Source: Variovorax sp. TBS-050B (lineage in GTDB: Bacteria > Pseudomonadota > Gammaproteobacteria > Burkholderiales > Burkholderiaceae_C). Taken from it: a DNA stretch of 64,000 nt. The notes beneath the pieces were generated by a model. It was given only the letters and a program-made list of their open reading frames with translations, ran no database searches and was not told the DNA's origin. Below are positions 34,945 through 43,677 of this stretch, one piece after another; the stretch's first letter is position 1, and every line of letters starts with the position of its first letter. A program made the position numbers and the translations under genes. Location of the stretch: positions 1,587,001 to 1,651,000 of the forward strand of contig NZ_JARXYR010000002.1 of assembly GCF_029893635.1 (NCBI RefSeq), written 5' to 3'.

Positions 34945-35501
34945 GCGCCGTCCTGCCCGCCAGCCGCTCCGCCCTGGATGGCGACGGCGACCAGCCAGAG
35001 AGCGTTGCACGCGACCGCCTGCAGCCGGTGCTGCTCGATCGCCTGACCGACAAGGCGCCGCAGAGCCGGCAGGAGCGCGCGGGCGCCTTCCTCATGAGCG
35101 GCAAGCTGCTGCGCGATTCGGTGCTGCGCGACCTGCAGTGGCTGCTCAACACCACCAACTTCGGCGCCGACCACCTCATCAACGCCATGCCGCGCGCGCG
35201 GCGCTCGGTCGTCAACTACGGCGTGCGCGGCTGGGCCGGCGGACGCATGTCGGAGGTCGACTTCGCCGACGTCGAGGCCGCGATCCGTGCCGCGATCATC
35301 GACTTCGAGCCGCGCATCATGAAGGACAGCATCGACGTGCGCTGCGTCACCGATGCGAACGAGCTCGAACACCACAACCTGCTCGCGCTCGAGATCCGCG
35401 GCACCCTGTGGTCGGTGCCCTATCCGATCGAGTTCATCCTGCGCTCGGAGCTCGACCTCGAGAGCGGCCACATGGTGCTGCGGCCCACGGGAGGCCTCTG
35501 A
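34941..35501 (+). CDS. tssE: Type VI baseplate protein TssE (gp25-like)
   Basis: A 186-residue baseplate wedge protein related to phage T4 gp25. The conserved core includes LRDLQWLLNTTNFGADHLI, SVVNYGVRGWAGGRMSE and the DFEPRIM motif with downstream EIRGTLWSVPYPIEFILRSE. The start is GTG 34941, overlapping the tagJ stop as GTGA. An ATG within at residue 52 would remove the conserved N-terminal part. It initiates sheath assembly with TssF, TssG and TssK. Confidence 0.93.
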   Translation: MSAVLPASRSALDGDGDQPESVARDRLQPVLLDRLTDKAPQSRQERAGAFLMSGKLLRDSVLRDLQWLLNTTNFGADHLINAMPRARRSVVNYGVRGWAGGRMSEVDFADVEAAIRAAIIDFEPRIMKDSIDVRCVTDANELEHHNLLALEIRGTLWSVPYPIEFILRSELDLESGHMVLRPTGGL

Positions 35502-37372
35502 TGGACGCGCGGCTGCTCGACTACTACAACCGCGAGCTCACCTACATGCACGAGCTCGGGGCCGAGTTCGCGCAGCGCTACCCCAAGATCGCGGGCCGGC
35601 TCGGCATGCGCGGCATCGAGGTCAGCGACCCCTACGTCGAGCGCCTGCTCGAAGGCTTCAGTTTTCTCACCGCGCGCATCCAGCTCAAGATGGATGCCGA
35701 GTTCCCGCGGTTCTCGCAGCGGCTGCTCGAGGTGGTCTACCCCAACTTCCTCGCGCCGCTGCCCGCGATGGGCGTGGTGCAGATCGACGGCAACCTCAAC
35801 GAAGGCTCGCTCAAGGCCGGCTACGAACTGCCGCGCCACACCATCCTGCGCGGCCGCATGATCAAGGGCGAGCAGACGGCCTGCGAGTTCCGCACCGGCC
35901 ATGCCGTGACGCTGTGGCCGATCAAGATCGCCGAGGCGGGCATCGGCCCGGTGCCCGCGGAGATCCTGCATGCGATGCCGATGGTGGCCCGGCAGGCGAA
36001 GAGCGCGCTCACCATCAAGCTCGAGGCGGTCGGCGGCGCGCGCTTCGCCGAGATGCCGCTCGAGCGGCTCGAATTCTTTCTCTCGGGCGCCGAGCTGCAT
36101 GCGCTGCGCGTGCTCGAACTCGCGGTGCACCACAGCGTGGGCGCCGTCTGCCGCAGCGGCCCGGGCAGCACCGCGCGCATCGTGCCGCTCGGCGACGAGG
36201 CCATCCGCCACGAGGGCTTCGACCCCGACCAGTCGCTGCTGCCCTACGACGCGCGTTCGTTCCAGGGCTACCGGCTGCTGCACGAGTACTTCGCCTTCCC
36301 CGACCGCTACCTGTTCTTCAGCGTGAAGAACCTGCGCGCCGCGGCCGCGGCGATGAGCGGCACCACGATGGAGATCGTGATCCTGCTCGACCGCGCCGAC
36401 GCCGAGCTGGAGCGGCTGGTCGACGCGCGTCATTTCTCGCTGTTCTGCACGCCCATCATCAACCTCGTGCCGCGCCGCAGCGACCGCATCCCGGTCGGCC
36501 CCGGTCAGCACGAGCACCATGCGGTGATCGACCGCACGCGGCCGCGCGACTTCGAGATCTTCACCGTCGAACGCGTCACGGGCCACATGGCCAGCGGCTC
36601 GGAAGAGCGCGAGTTCCGGCCCTTCCTCGGCTCCTTCGCGGCCGACGACGGCGACTTCGGCGCCTACTTCTCGCTGCGGCGCGAACCGCGCCTGGTGTCG
36701 GACCGCGCGCGCGCCCAGGGCACGCGCACCAGCTACACCGGCAGCGAGGTCTACGTCTCGCTCGTGGACCAGCATGACGCGCCCTTTCCGCACAGCCTGC
36801 GGCACATCACGATCGATGCGCTGTGCACCAACCGCGACCTGCCGTTGCTGCTGCCGACGGGGCTCGAGTCGGACTTCACGCTGCGCGTGTCGGCGCCGGT
36901 GCGCGCGGTGCGCATCCTGCGCGGGCCCTCGCGCCCGTACCCGGCGCTGGCCGAGGGCGCGCTGACCTGGCGCCTCATCAGCCACCTCGGGCTCAACTAC
37001 CTGAGCCTGACCGACGTCGATGCCGCGCAGGGCGCGGCCGCGCTGCGCGAGATGCTCGATCTCTACGGCAACCTCGCCGATCCCGCGGTGCGCCGCCAGA
37101 TCCAGGGCGTGCGCTCGATGGCGCTGGCGCCGGTGTTCCGCCGCCTGCCCGAGCCGGGGCCGATCGTCTTCGGCCGCGGCGTGGAGATCGCGTTGAAGAT
37201 CGACGAGGTCGCGTTCTCGGGCGCGAGCCCCTATCTTTTCGGCGCCGTGCTGGAGCAGTTCTTCAGCCGGCATGTGTCGCTCAACGCGTTCACCGAGTTC
37301 TCGCTCGCGAGCCTGCAGCGCGGCGAGATCGCGCGCTGGGCGCCGCGCATCGGACGCCGGCCCACGGTATGA
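35501..37372 (+). CDS. tssF: Type VI baseplate protein TssF (VasA)
   Basis: A 623-residue baseplate protein with the VasA/ImpG N-terminus LLDYYNRELTYMHELGAEFA (~5-24), FAQRYPKIAGRLGM and EFPRFSQRLLEVVYPNFLAP (~67-86). The C-terminus includes FGRGVEIALKIDEVAFSG. With TssG and TssE it forms the wedge around the VgrG hub. The start shares one base with the tssE stop (TGATG). Confidence 0.95.
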   Translation: MDARLLDYYNRELTYMHELGAEFAQRYPKIAGRLGMRGIEVSDPYVERLLEGFSFLTARIQLKMDAEFPRFSQRLLEVVYPNFLAPLPAMGVVQIDGNLNEGSLKAGYELPRHTILRGRMIKGEQTACEFRTGHAVTLWPIKIAEAGIGPVPAEILHAMPMVARQAKSALTIKLEAVGGARFAEMPLERLEFFLSGAELHALRVLELAVHHSVGAVCRSGPGSTARIVPLGDEAIRHEGFDPDQSLLPYDARSFQGYRLLHEYFAFPDRYLFFSVKNLRAAAAAMSGTTMEIVILLDRADAELERLVDARHFSLFCTPIINLVPRRSDRIPVGPGQHEHHAVIDRTRPRDFEIFTVERVTGHMASGSEEREFRPFLGSFAADDGDFGAYFSLRREPRLVSDRARAQGTRTSYTGSEVYVSLVDQHDAPFPHSLRHITIDALCTNRDLPLLLPTGLESDFTLRVSAPVRAVRILRGPSRPYPALAEGALTWRLISHLGLNYLSLTDVDAAQGAAALREMLDLYGNLADPAVRRQIQGVRSMALAPVFRRLPEPGPIVFGRGVEIALKIDEVAFSGASPYLFGAVLEQFFSRHVSLNAFTEFSLASLQRGEIARWAPRIGRRPTV

Positions 37373-38541
37373 ACACCGCCGACCTCACCGACGAGCCGCT
37401 GCCGCCGCTCACGGCGCCCGATACGATCGGCGAGGCCCCTCCCGCCGCGGAGGGTGACGGTGCTGCTGCTGCGCCGCGCGGCGCGACCGAGGCCGATCCG
37501 GTGCTCTGGGCGCGGCTCGTCGAGCAGCCCTTCGAGCACGACCTCTTCATGCTGCTGCGCCGGCTCGATGCGCAGGGCGGCCATCCGCTGCTCGGGCGCG
37601 CGCCGCGCCCGCTCGACGAACCGTTGCGCCTGGGGCAGGAGCCCTCGATGGCCTTCGCGCCTTCGAATGTCTCGGGCGTCGACCTCGACGGCGACGGGCC
37701 GCCGCGCATCTCGATCTACGGCTTCGGCCTGTTCGGTCCCAACGGCCCGCTGCCGCTGCATCTGACCGAGTACGCGCGCGAGCGCAAGCGACACCACGGC
37801 GACCACACGCTCAGCGCCTTCGCCGACCTGTTCCATCACCGGCTGATCCTGCTGTTCTACCGCGCCTGGGCCGATGCGCAGTCGGTCAACAGCCTCGACC
37901 GGCCCGACGGGCACCGCTTCGTCGACTACGTGGCGAGCCTCATGAACATGGGGCAGCCGGGGCTCAAGCAGCGCGACCGCATCGCCGACCATGCGCGCAC
38001 CCACATGGCGGGCCACCTAGTGCGCCAGACGCGCAACCCGGAGGGCCTGATCCAGATCCTGCGCCTCTACTTCGACGTGCCCGTGCGCGTGGACGAATTC
38101 GTGAGCGACTGGGTGATGATCGACGAGCGGCAGGTGAGCCGCATCGGCCTCACCGGGCGCAACCACCAGCTCGGCGGCGGCGCGACCATCGGCCTGGCGG
38201 TGCGCGATGCGCAAGCCAAGTTCCGGCTCGAACTCGGGCCGCTCTCCCAGGACGCGTTCCGGGCCTTCCTGCCGGGCAGCAAGCGCCTCGCGCAGCTGGT
38301 GGACTGGGTGCGCCAGTACATCGGCATCGAGTTCGCATGGGAGCTGCGCCTCGTGCTGCAGAAGCAGGAAGCGCGCGGCATGCAGCTCGGCAGCGACCAG
38401 CGCCTCGGCTGGGGCAGCTGGCTCGGCACGCGCCTGTCCGACACCGACGCCGGCGACATGCTGTTCCAGCCCGAGGCGCTGTCTCCCCGTTCCGCAGCGG
38501 CGGCCACTTCGGCCGAGGCTGCCTCTTCCATGGCCCTATGA
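37369..38541 (+). CDS. tssG: Type VI baseplate protein TssG (VasB)
   Basis: A 390-residue protein of the VasB/ImpH family. The core begins after a ~40-residue Pro/Ala-rich N-terminus: LVEQPFEHDLFMLLRRLDAQ (~50-69), SIYGFGLFGPNGPLPLHLTE (~115-134), FADLFHHRLILLFYRAWADA and TIGLAVRDAQAKFRLELGPL. It couples to tssF and tssH through ATGA overlaps on both sides. Confidence 0.95.
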   Translation: MNTADLTDEPLPPLTAPDTIGEAPPAAEGDGAAAAPRGATEADPVLWARLVEQPFEHDLFMLLRRLDAQGGHPLLGRAPRPLDEPLRLGQEPSMAFAPSNVSGVDLDGDGPPRISIYGFGLFGPNGPLPLHLTEYARERKRHHGDHTLSAFADLFHHRLILLFYRAWADAQSVNSLDRPDGHRFVDYVASLMNMGQPGLKQRDRIADHARTHMAGHLVRQTRNPEGLIQILRLYFDVPVRVDEFVSDWVMIDERQVSRIGLTGRNHQLGGGATIGLAVRDAQAKFRLELGPLSQDAFRAFLPGSKRLAQLVDWVRQYIGIEFAWELRLVLQKQEARGMQLGSDQRLGWGSWLGTRLSDTDAGDMLFQPEALSPRSAAAATSAEAASSMAL

Positions 38542-41285
38542 CAGACATCCGCCGCGTCTCGCTCTTTTCCAAGCTCAATCCGATGCTCTACAAGGCATTG
38601 GAGACCGCGACCGCCTTCGCCAAGCTGCGCGGCAACGCCTACGTCGAACTCGTGCACTGGCTGCACCAGATCCTGCAGCTGCAGGACAGCGACCTGCTGC
38701 GCATCGTCAAGCGCGCCGGACTCAACCTCGACGCGGTCGAGCAGGACCTGGTGCGCGCGCTCGACCGGCTGCCGCACGGCGCCACCTCGATCAGCGACAT
38801 CTCCGAGCACGTGGACCATGCGGTCGAGCGCGCCTGGGTGTACGCGAGCCTGCGCTTCGAGGCCACCTCGATCCGCGGTGCCTACCTGCTCGCGGGCATC
38901 GTCAAGACGCCCGGGCTGCGCCAGGTGCTCTCGGGCATATCGCGCGAGTTCGACAAGATCGTGCCCGACGTGCTCGTCGCGCAACTGCCCGCCTGGACCG
39001 AAGGCTCGCCCGAGGACGACTTCGATGCGCCCGCGGCCACGGGCCTCGGCGGCGCTGCGCCGGCCGCGCAGCAGGGCGAGGGCGCCGCGGCCGGCGGCAG
39101 CGCGCTCGCCAAGTACGCCAGCGACCTCACGGCCAAGGCGCGCGCCGGCGAGCTCGATCCGGTCTACGGCCGCGACGACGAGATCCGCCAGATCATCGAC
39201 ATCCTGATGCGCCGGCGGCAGAACAACCCGCTGCTCACCGGCGAGGCCGGCGTGGGCAAGACGGCCGTGGTCGAGGGCCTCGCCTCGCGGCTCGCGGCCG
39301 GCGACGTGCCGCCCTCGCTCAAGGACGTGTCGCTGTGGGTGCTCGACCCCACGCTGCTGCAGGCCGGCGCGGGCGTGAAGGGCGAGTTCGAGCAGCGGCT
39401 GCGCCAGGTGATCGACGAGGTCGAGAAGAGCCCGAAGCCGATCGTGCTGTTCGTCGACGAGGTGCACACGCTCGTCGGCGCGGGCGGCCAGGCCGGCACC
39501 GGCGACGCCGCCAACCTGCTCAAGCCCGCACTCGCGCGCGGCCGGCTGCGCACCATCGGCGCCACCACCTGGTCGGAGTACAAGAAGTACATCGAGAAGG
39601 ACCCGGCGCTCACGCGGCGCTTCCAGACCATCCAGGTGCACGAGCCCACCGAGCCGAAGGCCGTGGTGATGCTGCGCGGCATCTCGGCCGAACTCGAGAA
39701 GCACCACGGCGTGCTGATCCTCGATGCCGCGCTCGAGGCCGCCGTGAGCCTGTCGCACCGCTACATTCCCGCGCGTCAATTGCCCGACAAGGCCGTGAGC
39801 CTGCTCGACACCGCCTGCGCCCGCGTCGCGCTGAGCCAGCATGCGCTGCCGGCCGCGATCGAGGACCTGCAGCGCCGCATCGAGGTGCTGCGCATCGAAT
39901 CGGGCATCGCCGGGCGCGAGGCCGCCATCGGCGTCGGCGAGGCGAAGCGGGTGGACGACATTGCGGCCGAGATCGCCGCGGCGCAGGGCGAGCTCGATCT
40001 GCTGGCGCAGCGCCGCGTGGAAGAGGCCGCGCTGGTCGAGCGCATCGTCGCGTTGCGCAGGCAGCTCGCGCCCCAGGCGGTGCCGGTGCAGGCCGAAGCG
40101 CGGCAGGACGAGGAAGAACAAGAAGAGGGCGCCGCGCCCGCGGTGGATGTGGACGCGGAACCCGCGCCGCCGGCCGAGCCCGAGCGCGCACCCGAAGCGA
40201 TCCGCGCCGAACTGAACGAAGCGCAGGACAAGCTCGCGCAGCTGCAGGGCGAGACGCCGCTGATCCTCGCGGCCGTCGACGCGCAGGCCATCGCCACCGT
40301 GGTGGCCGACTGGACCGGCATTCCGATCGGCCGCATGGTGCGCGACGACGCGCAGTCGGTGCTGCGCCTGGCCGAGACGCTGTCGGCCCGCGTGGTCGCA
40401 CAGCCCGATGCGCTCGAGACCATCTCGCGGCGCATCCGCACCGCGCGCGCGCGGCTCGACAACCCGAACAAGCCGGTGGGCGTGTTCCTGCTCTGCGGCC
40501 CCTCGGGCGTGGGCAAGACCGAGACCGCGCTCGCGCTGTCGGAGGCGCTCTACGGCGGCGAGCAGAACCTCGTCACCATCAACATGAGCGAGTTCCAGGA
40601 GTCGCACACCGTCTCCACCCTCAAGGGCGCGCCGCCCGGCTACGTGGGCTACGGCGAAGGCGGCGTGCTGACCGAGGCGGTGCGCCGCCGGCCCTACAGC
40701 GTGGTGCTGCTCGACGAGATCGAGAAGGCGCACCCCGACGTGCACGAGATCTTCTTCCAGGTCTTCGACAAGGGCTGGATGGAGGACGGCGAGGGCCGCC
40801 ACATCGACTTCCGCAACACCGTGATCATCATGACCTCGAACGTCGGCACCGACCTGGTCATGCAGCTGTGCGAGGACCCGACCCTGCGCCCCGACCCCGA
40901 GCCGCTCGCGCAGGCGCTGCGCGAGCCGCTGCTCAAGGTGTTCGCGCCCGCGCTGCTCGGCCGCCTCGTCGTCGTGCCCTACTACCCGCTGCACGCCGAC
41001 GCCCTGCACCGCATCATCCGCCTCCAGCTCGACCGCATCGCCGCGCGCCTCGATGCCAACCACGGCATCGCGCTCGCCTACGACGACAGCGCCGTCGAAC
41101 TCGTCGCGCGCCGCTGCACGGCCATCGAATCGGGCGGCCGCATGATCGACGCGATCCTCACCCACACCATCCTGCCGCGGCTCAGCGAGGAGGTGATCGG
41201 CGCCACGGTCAGCGCGCGCAAGTTGACGGGGGTGCGGCTGTCGGCGGCGGAGGACGACTTCCGGTATGAGTTTTCGGAAGCCTGA
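38538..41285 (+). CDS. tssH: Type VI sheath-recycling ATPase TssH (ClpV)
   Basis: A 915-residue AAA+ Hsp100-type ATPase. The N-domain is ~1-160. The first AAA module has Walker A GEAGVGKTAV (~236) and Walker B VLFVDEVHTLVG. A middle coiled-coil region (~440-560) contains a long Ala/Glu/Pro-rich insert. The second module has Walker A GPSGVGKTETAL (~654) and Walker B VVLLDEIEKAHPD. It extracts TssC from contracted sheaths. Start ATG 38538 overlaps the tssG stop. Confidence 0.96.
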   Translation: MTDIRRVSLFSKLNPMLYKALETATAFAKLRGNAYVELVHWLHQILQLQDSDLLRIVKRAGLNLDAVEQDLVRALDRLPHGATSISDISEHVDHAVERAWVYASLRFEATSIRGAYLLAGIVKTPGLRQVLSGISREFDKIVPDVLVAQLPAWTEGSPEDDFDAPAATGLGGAAPAAQQGEGAAAGGSALAKYASDLTAKARAGELDPVYGRDDEIRQIIDILMRRRQNNPLLTGEAGVGKTAVVEGLASRLAAGDVPPSLKDVSLWVLDPTLLQAGAGVKGEFEQRLRQVIDEVEKSPKPIVLFVDEVHTLVGAGGQAGTGDAANLLKPALARGRLRTIGATTWSEYKKYIEKDPALTRRFQTIQVHEPTEPKAVVMLRGISAELEKHHGVLILDAALEAAVSLSHRYIPARQLPDKAVSLLDTACARVALSQHALPAAIEDLQRRIEVLRIESGIAGREAAIGVGEAKRVDDIAAEIAAAQGELDLLAQRRVEEAALVERIVALRRQLAPQAVPVQAEARQDEEEQEEGAAPAVDVDAEPAPPAEPERAPEAIRAELNEAQDKLAQLQGETPLILAAVDAQAIATVVADWTGIPIGRMVRDDAQSVLRLAETLSARVVAQPDALETISRRIRTARARLDNPNKPVGVFLLCGPSGVGKTETALALSEALYGGEQNLVTINMSEFQESHTVSTLKGAPPGYVGYGEGGVLTEAVRRRPYSVVLLDEIEKAHPDVHEIFFQVFDKGWMEDGEGRHIDFRNTVIIMTSNVGTDLVMQLCEDPTLRPDPEPLAQALREPLLKVFAPALLGRLVVVPYYPLHADALHRIIRLQLDRIAARLDANHGIALAYDDSAVELVARRCTAIESGGRMIDAILTHTILPRLSEEVIGATVSARKLTGVRLSAAEDDFRYEFSEA

Positions 41286-41326
41286 GAAAGCAAAAGAAAT
41301 GCATCAGCATCAAGGAGACAACTTCC

Positions 41327-43663
41327 ATGGCGCGAGTCGTTACGGCCCACACCCCGCTGGGTGAAGAGCAGCTGAAGTTCCGCTCGATGCGCGGCAGCGA
41401 GGGGCTGTCGCAGCTGTTCGAGTTCGAGGTGGACCTGCTGAGCCCGAGCGCGGCGCTCGATCTGAAGTCGGTGCTGGGCAAGCCGCTGACGCTGGAGATC
41501 CAGACCGCGGTGGCGGGGTCGCCGCGCTTCCTGAACGGGCAGGTGGTGCGCTTCTCGATGGTGGGCCGCGAGGGCGGCACCGCGCGCCACACTGTCTACC
41601 GCGCCACCGTGCGGCCGTGGCTGTGGTATCTCACGCGCTCGAGCGACAACAAGATCTTCCAGAACAAGAGCGTGGTCGAGATCGTCGAGGAGGTGTTCGG
41701 CGACTACGGCTTCGCGTTCGAGAAGAAGCTCGGTGCGAGCTACCGGCAGTGGGAGTACTGCGTGCAGTACAACGAGAGCGACTTCGCCTTCGTCAGCCGC
41801 CTGATGGAGCTCGAAGGCATCTACTACTGGTTCAGGCACGAGAAGAACCAGCACACCCTCGTGCTGGCCGACGACATCGGCGCGCACGAGCCGATGCCCG
41901 GCTACGAGACCATCGACTACTTCGCGGCCGACCGCGACATCAGCGAGGACCTGGAGGTCATCCGCGACTGGCAGCCGAGCGAGGAGGTGCGGCCCGGCAG
42001 CTACACCGTGGACGACTTCAACTTCACCACGCCCAAGGGCGACCTCGTCAACGTGCGCAGCCAGCCCAGGGGGCACGACCACGCCGACTACGACATCTAC
42101 GAATGGCTGGGCGACTACCCCGCGGCCGGCGATGGCGAACACTATGCGCGCGTGCGGCTGGAGGAGGTGCAGTCGCTCGCGCAGCGCAGCCACGGCCAGG
42201 CCACCGTGCGCGGCATGGCGCCGGGCTTCAAGTTCAAGATGCGCAACTCGCCGCGCGCGGACGACAACCAGGAGTACCTCGCCGTGGCCGTGTCGTATTC
42301 GCTGCGCGAGGGCGGCTATGCGAGCGGGGCGGCCAGCGGCGAATACAACTTCGACTTCGTGGTGCAGCCGACATCGCTGCCGTTCCGGGCGCCGCGGCAG
42401 ACGCCCGTGCCGCGCACCAGCGGCCCGCAGACCGCGACCGTGGTGGGCCCCGAGGGCGAGGAGATCTGGACCGACGAGTACGGCCGCGTGAAGGTGCAGT
42501 TCCACTGGGACCGCTACGGGCAGAAGAACGAGAACAGCTCGCGCTTCGTGCGCGTCTCGCACATCTGGGCGGGCGAGCGCTTCGGGGGCGTGTTCACGCC
42601 GCGCATCGGCCAGGAGGTGGTGGTGGACTTCATCGGCGGCCGGGTGGACCGGCCGGTGATCGTGGGGCGGGTGTACAACGCCGACCAGATGCCGCCGTTC
42701 GCGCTGCCCGGGGAGGCGACCAAGAGCGGCATCGTCACGCGCTCGTCGAAAGGCGGCTCGTCCGCCAATGCGAACGCCTTCGTGTTCGAGGACAAGATGG
42801 GCGCGGAGCAGATCCTGCTGCATGCGGAGCGCAACCTCGACGTGGAGGTGGAGGGCGACGAGACGCACACGACCGAGAAGACGCGCACCACGCTGATCAA
42901 GGGGCATGAGTCGGCGACCTACGAGTCGGGCGAGGAGCGGCACATCACGGGCGGTGCGGTGGAGACGATCGACGGGGGCGAGGAGCGCACGGTGACGGGC
43001 GGGGCGACCGAGACGGTGACGGGCGGCGAGGAGCGCACGATCACGGGTGGGGCGACCGAGACGATCACGGGCGGGGAGACGAAAACCGTGACGGGCGGCC
43101 TGACCGAGACGGTCGACGGCGGCGTGATGCTGACGGTCAACGGCACCGTGGTGCGCATTCTCAGCGGGACCGACATCCGGATCATTGGCGCGGGGCGTGT
43201 CGAGATCATCAACGCGATCGACGCCAAGGTGGTGGTTGGGTCGAACACCACCACCGTGACCGGCCCCAAGATCGTCTTCGCGCCATTCATCATCCACTAC
43301 GCCGACACCTACACGATCAACACCGTCAACTACATCATCAACGCCAAGGTGGTGATCCATAACAAGCCGACGCAGACGCTTCACATCCAGGAGCACAGCC
43401 ACTGGCGCTGGATGCGCTACGACATCGAAGTGTGGCAGGGCGGGACACACAGCATCGCGTTCGACATCTACGGCGTGAAGCTGATGGTGAGCAGGATGTT
43501 CTGGTCGGTCAACGGCATCTTCATCAACCTCGCCGCCAAGACCGAGATCCAGTCGATGAACAAGTACACGGTCGGCTGGCTGAAGTTCCGACAGTTCGCG
43601 AAGGAGGTCAGAACCCACGGCCTGCGCGCGAACAAGGGCACGATCTTCGTCAAGGGGAACTGA
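41327..43663 (+). CDS. vgrG: Type VI spike protein VgrG, copy 1
   Basis: A 778-residue spike protein. The gp27/gp44-like base spans ~1-400 (TAHTPLGEEQLKFRSMRGSE, FEFEVDLLSPSAALDLKS, YYWFRHEKNQHTLVLADD), the gp5 OB-fold about 400-480 (VVGPEGEEIWTDEYGRVKVQ, VDFIGGRVDRPVIVGRVYNAD), then a DUF2345-like beta-helix with Gly/Glu/Thr repeats of the form GGEERTVTGGATETVT (~535-595). The last ~180 residues are unique to this copy (YADTYTINTVNYIINAKV, then HSHWRWMRYDIEVW) and may bind a particular effector. AAGGAG lies upstream of ATG 41327. Confidence 0.95.
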   Translation: MARVVTAHTPLGEEQLKFRSMRGSEGLSQLFEFEVDLLSPSAALDLKSVLGKPLTLEIQTAVAGSPRFLNGQVVRFSMVGREGGTARHTVYRATVRPWLWYLTRSSDNKIFQNKSVVEIVEEVFGDYGFAFEKKLGASYRQWEYCVQYNESDFAFVSRLMELEGIYYWFRHEKNQHTLVLADDIGAHEPMPGYETIDYFAADRDISEDLEVIRDWQPSEEVRPGSYTVDDFNFTTPKGDLVNVRSQPRGHDHADYDIYEWLGDYPAAGDGEHYARVRLEEVQSLAQRSHGQATVRGMAPGFKFKMRNSPRADDNQEYLAVAVSYSLREGGYASGAASGEYNFDFVVQPTSLPFRAPRQTPVPRTSGPQTATVVGPEGEEIWTDEYGRVKVQFHWDRYGQKNENSSRFVRVSHIWAGERFGGVFTPRIGQEVVVDFIGGRVDRPVIVGRVYNADQMPPFALPGEATKSGIVTRSSKGGSSANANAFVFEDKMGAEQILLHAERNLDVEVEGDETHTTEKTRTTLIKGHESATYESGEERHITGGAVETIDGGEERTVTGGATETVTGGEERTITGGATETITGGETKTVTGGLTETVDGGVMLTVNGTVVRILSGTDIRIIGAGRVEIINAIDAKVVVGSNTTTVTGPKIVFAPFIIHYADTYTINTVNYIINAKVVIHNKPTQTLHIQEHSHWRWMRYDIEVWQGGTHSIAFDIYGVKLMVSRMFWSVNGIFINLAAKTEIQSMNKYTVGWLKFRQFAKEVRTHGLRANKGTIFVKGN
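41337..43081 (+). repeat. Large direct repeat, first copy (vgrG 1 body)
   Basis: About 1,745 bases are nearly identical to 43688-45432 in the second vgrG (offset 2,351). I count only about ten substitutions, mostly silent; the only amino acid change noticed is Val to Ile in GDLVNV/GDLINV. Identity stops abruptly after the GGET codons, where the variable C-terminal regions begin. Confidence 0.95.
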
Positions 43664-43677
43664 AAAGGATGGCAGTG

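Noticed and set aside
38067..41165. A 1,032-codon minus-strand frame opposite tssH
   Set aside because: Shadow of the ClpV gene, with no start context or recognisable domain.
42934..43110. Short tandem DNA repeats in vgrG that look array-like
   Set aside because: They are 48-base in-frame units encoding GGEERTVTGGATETVT-type beta-helix repeats, with no spacers and no cas genes, so not CRISPR.
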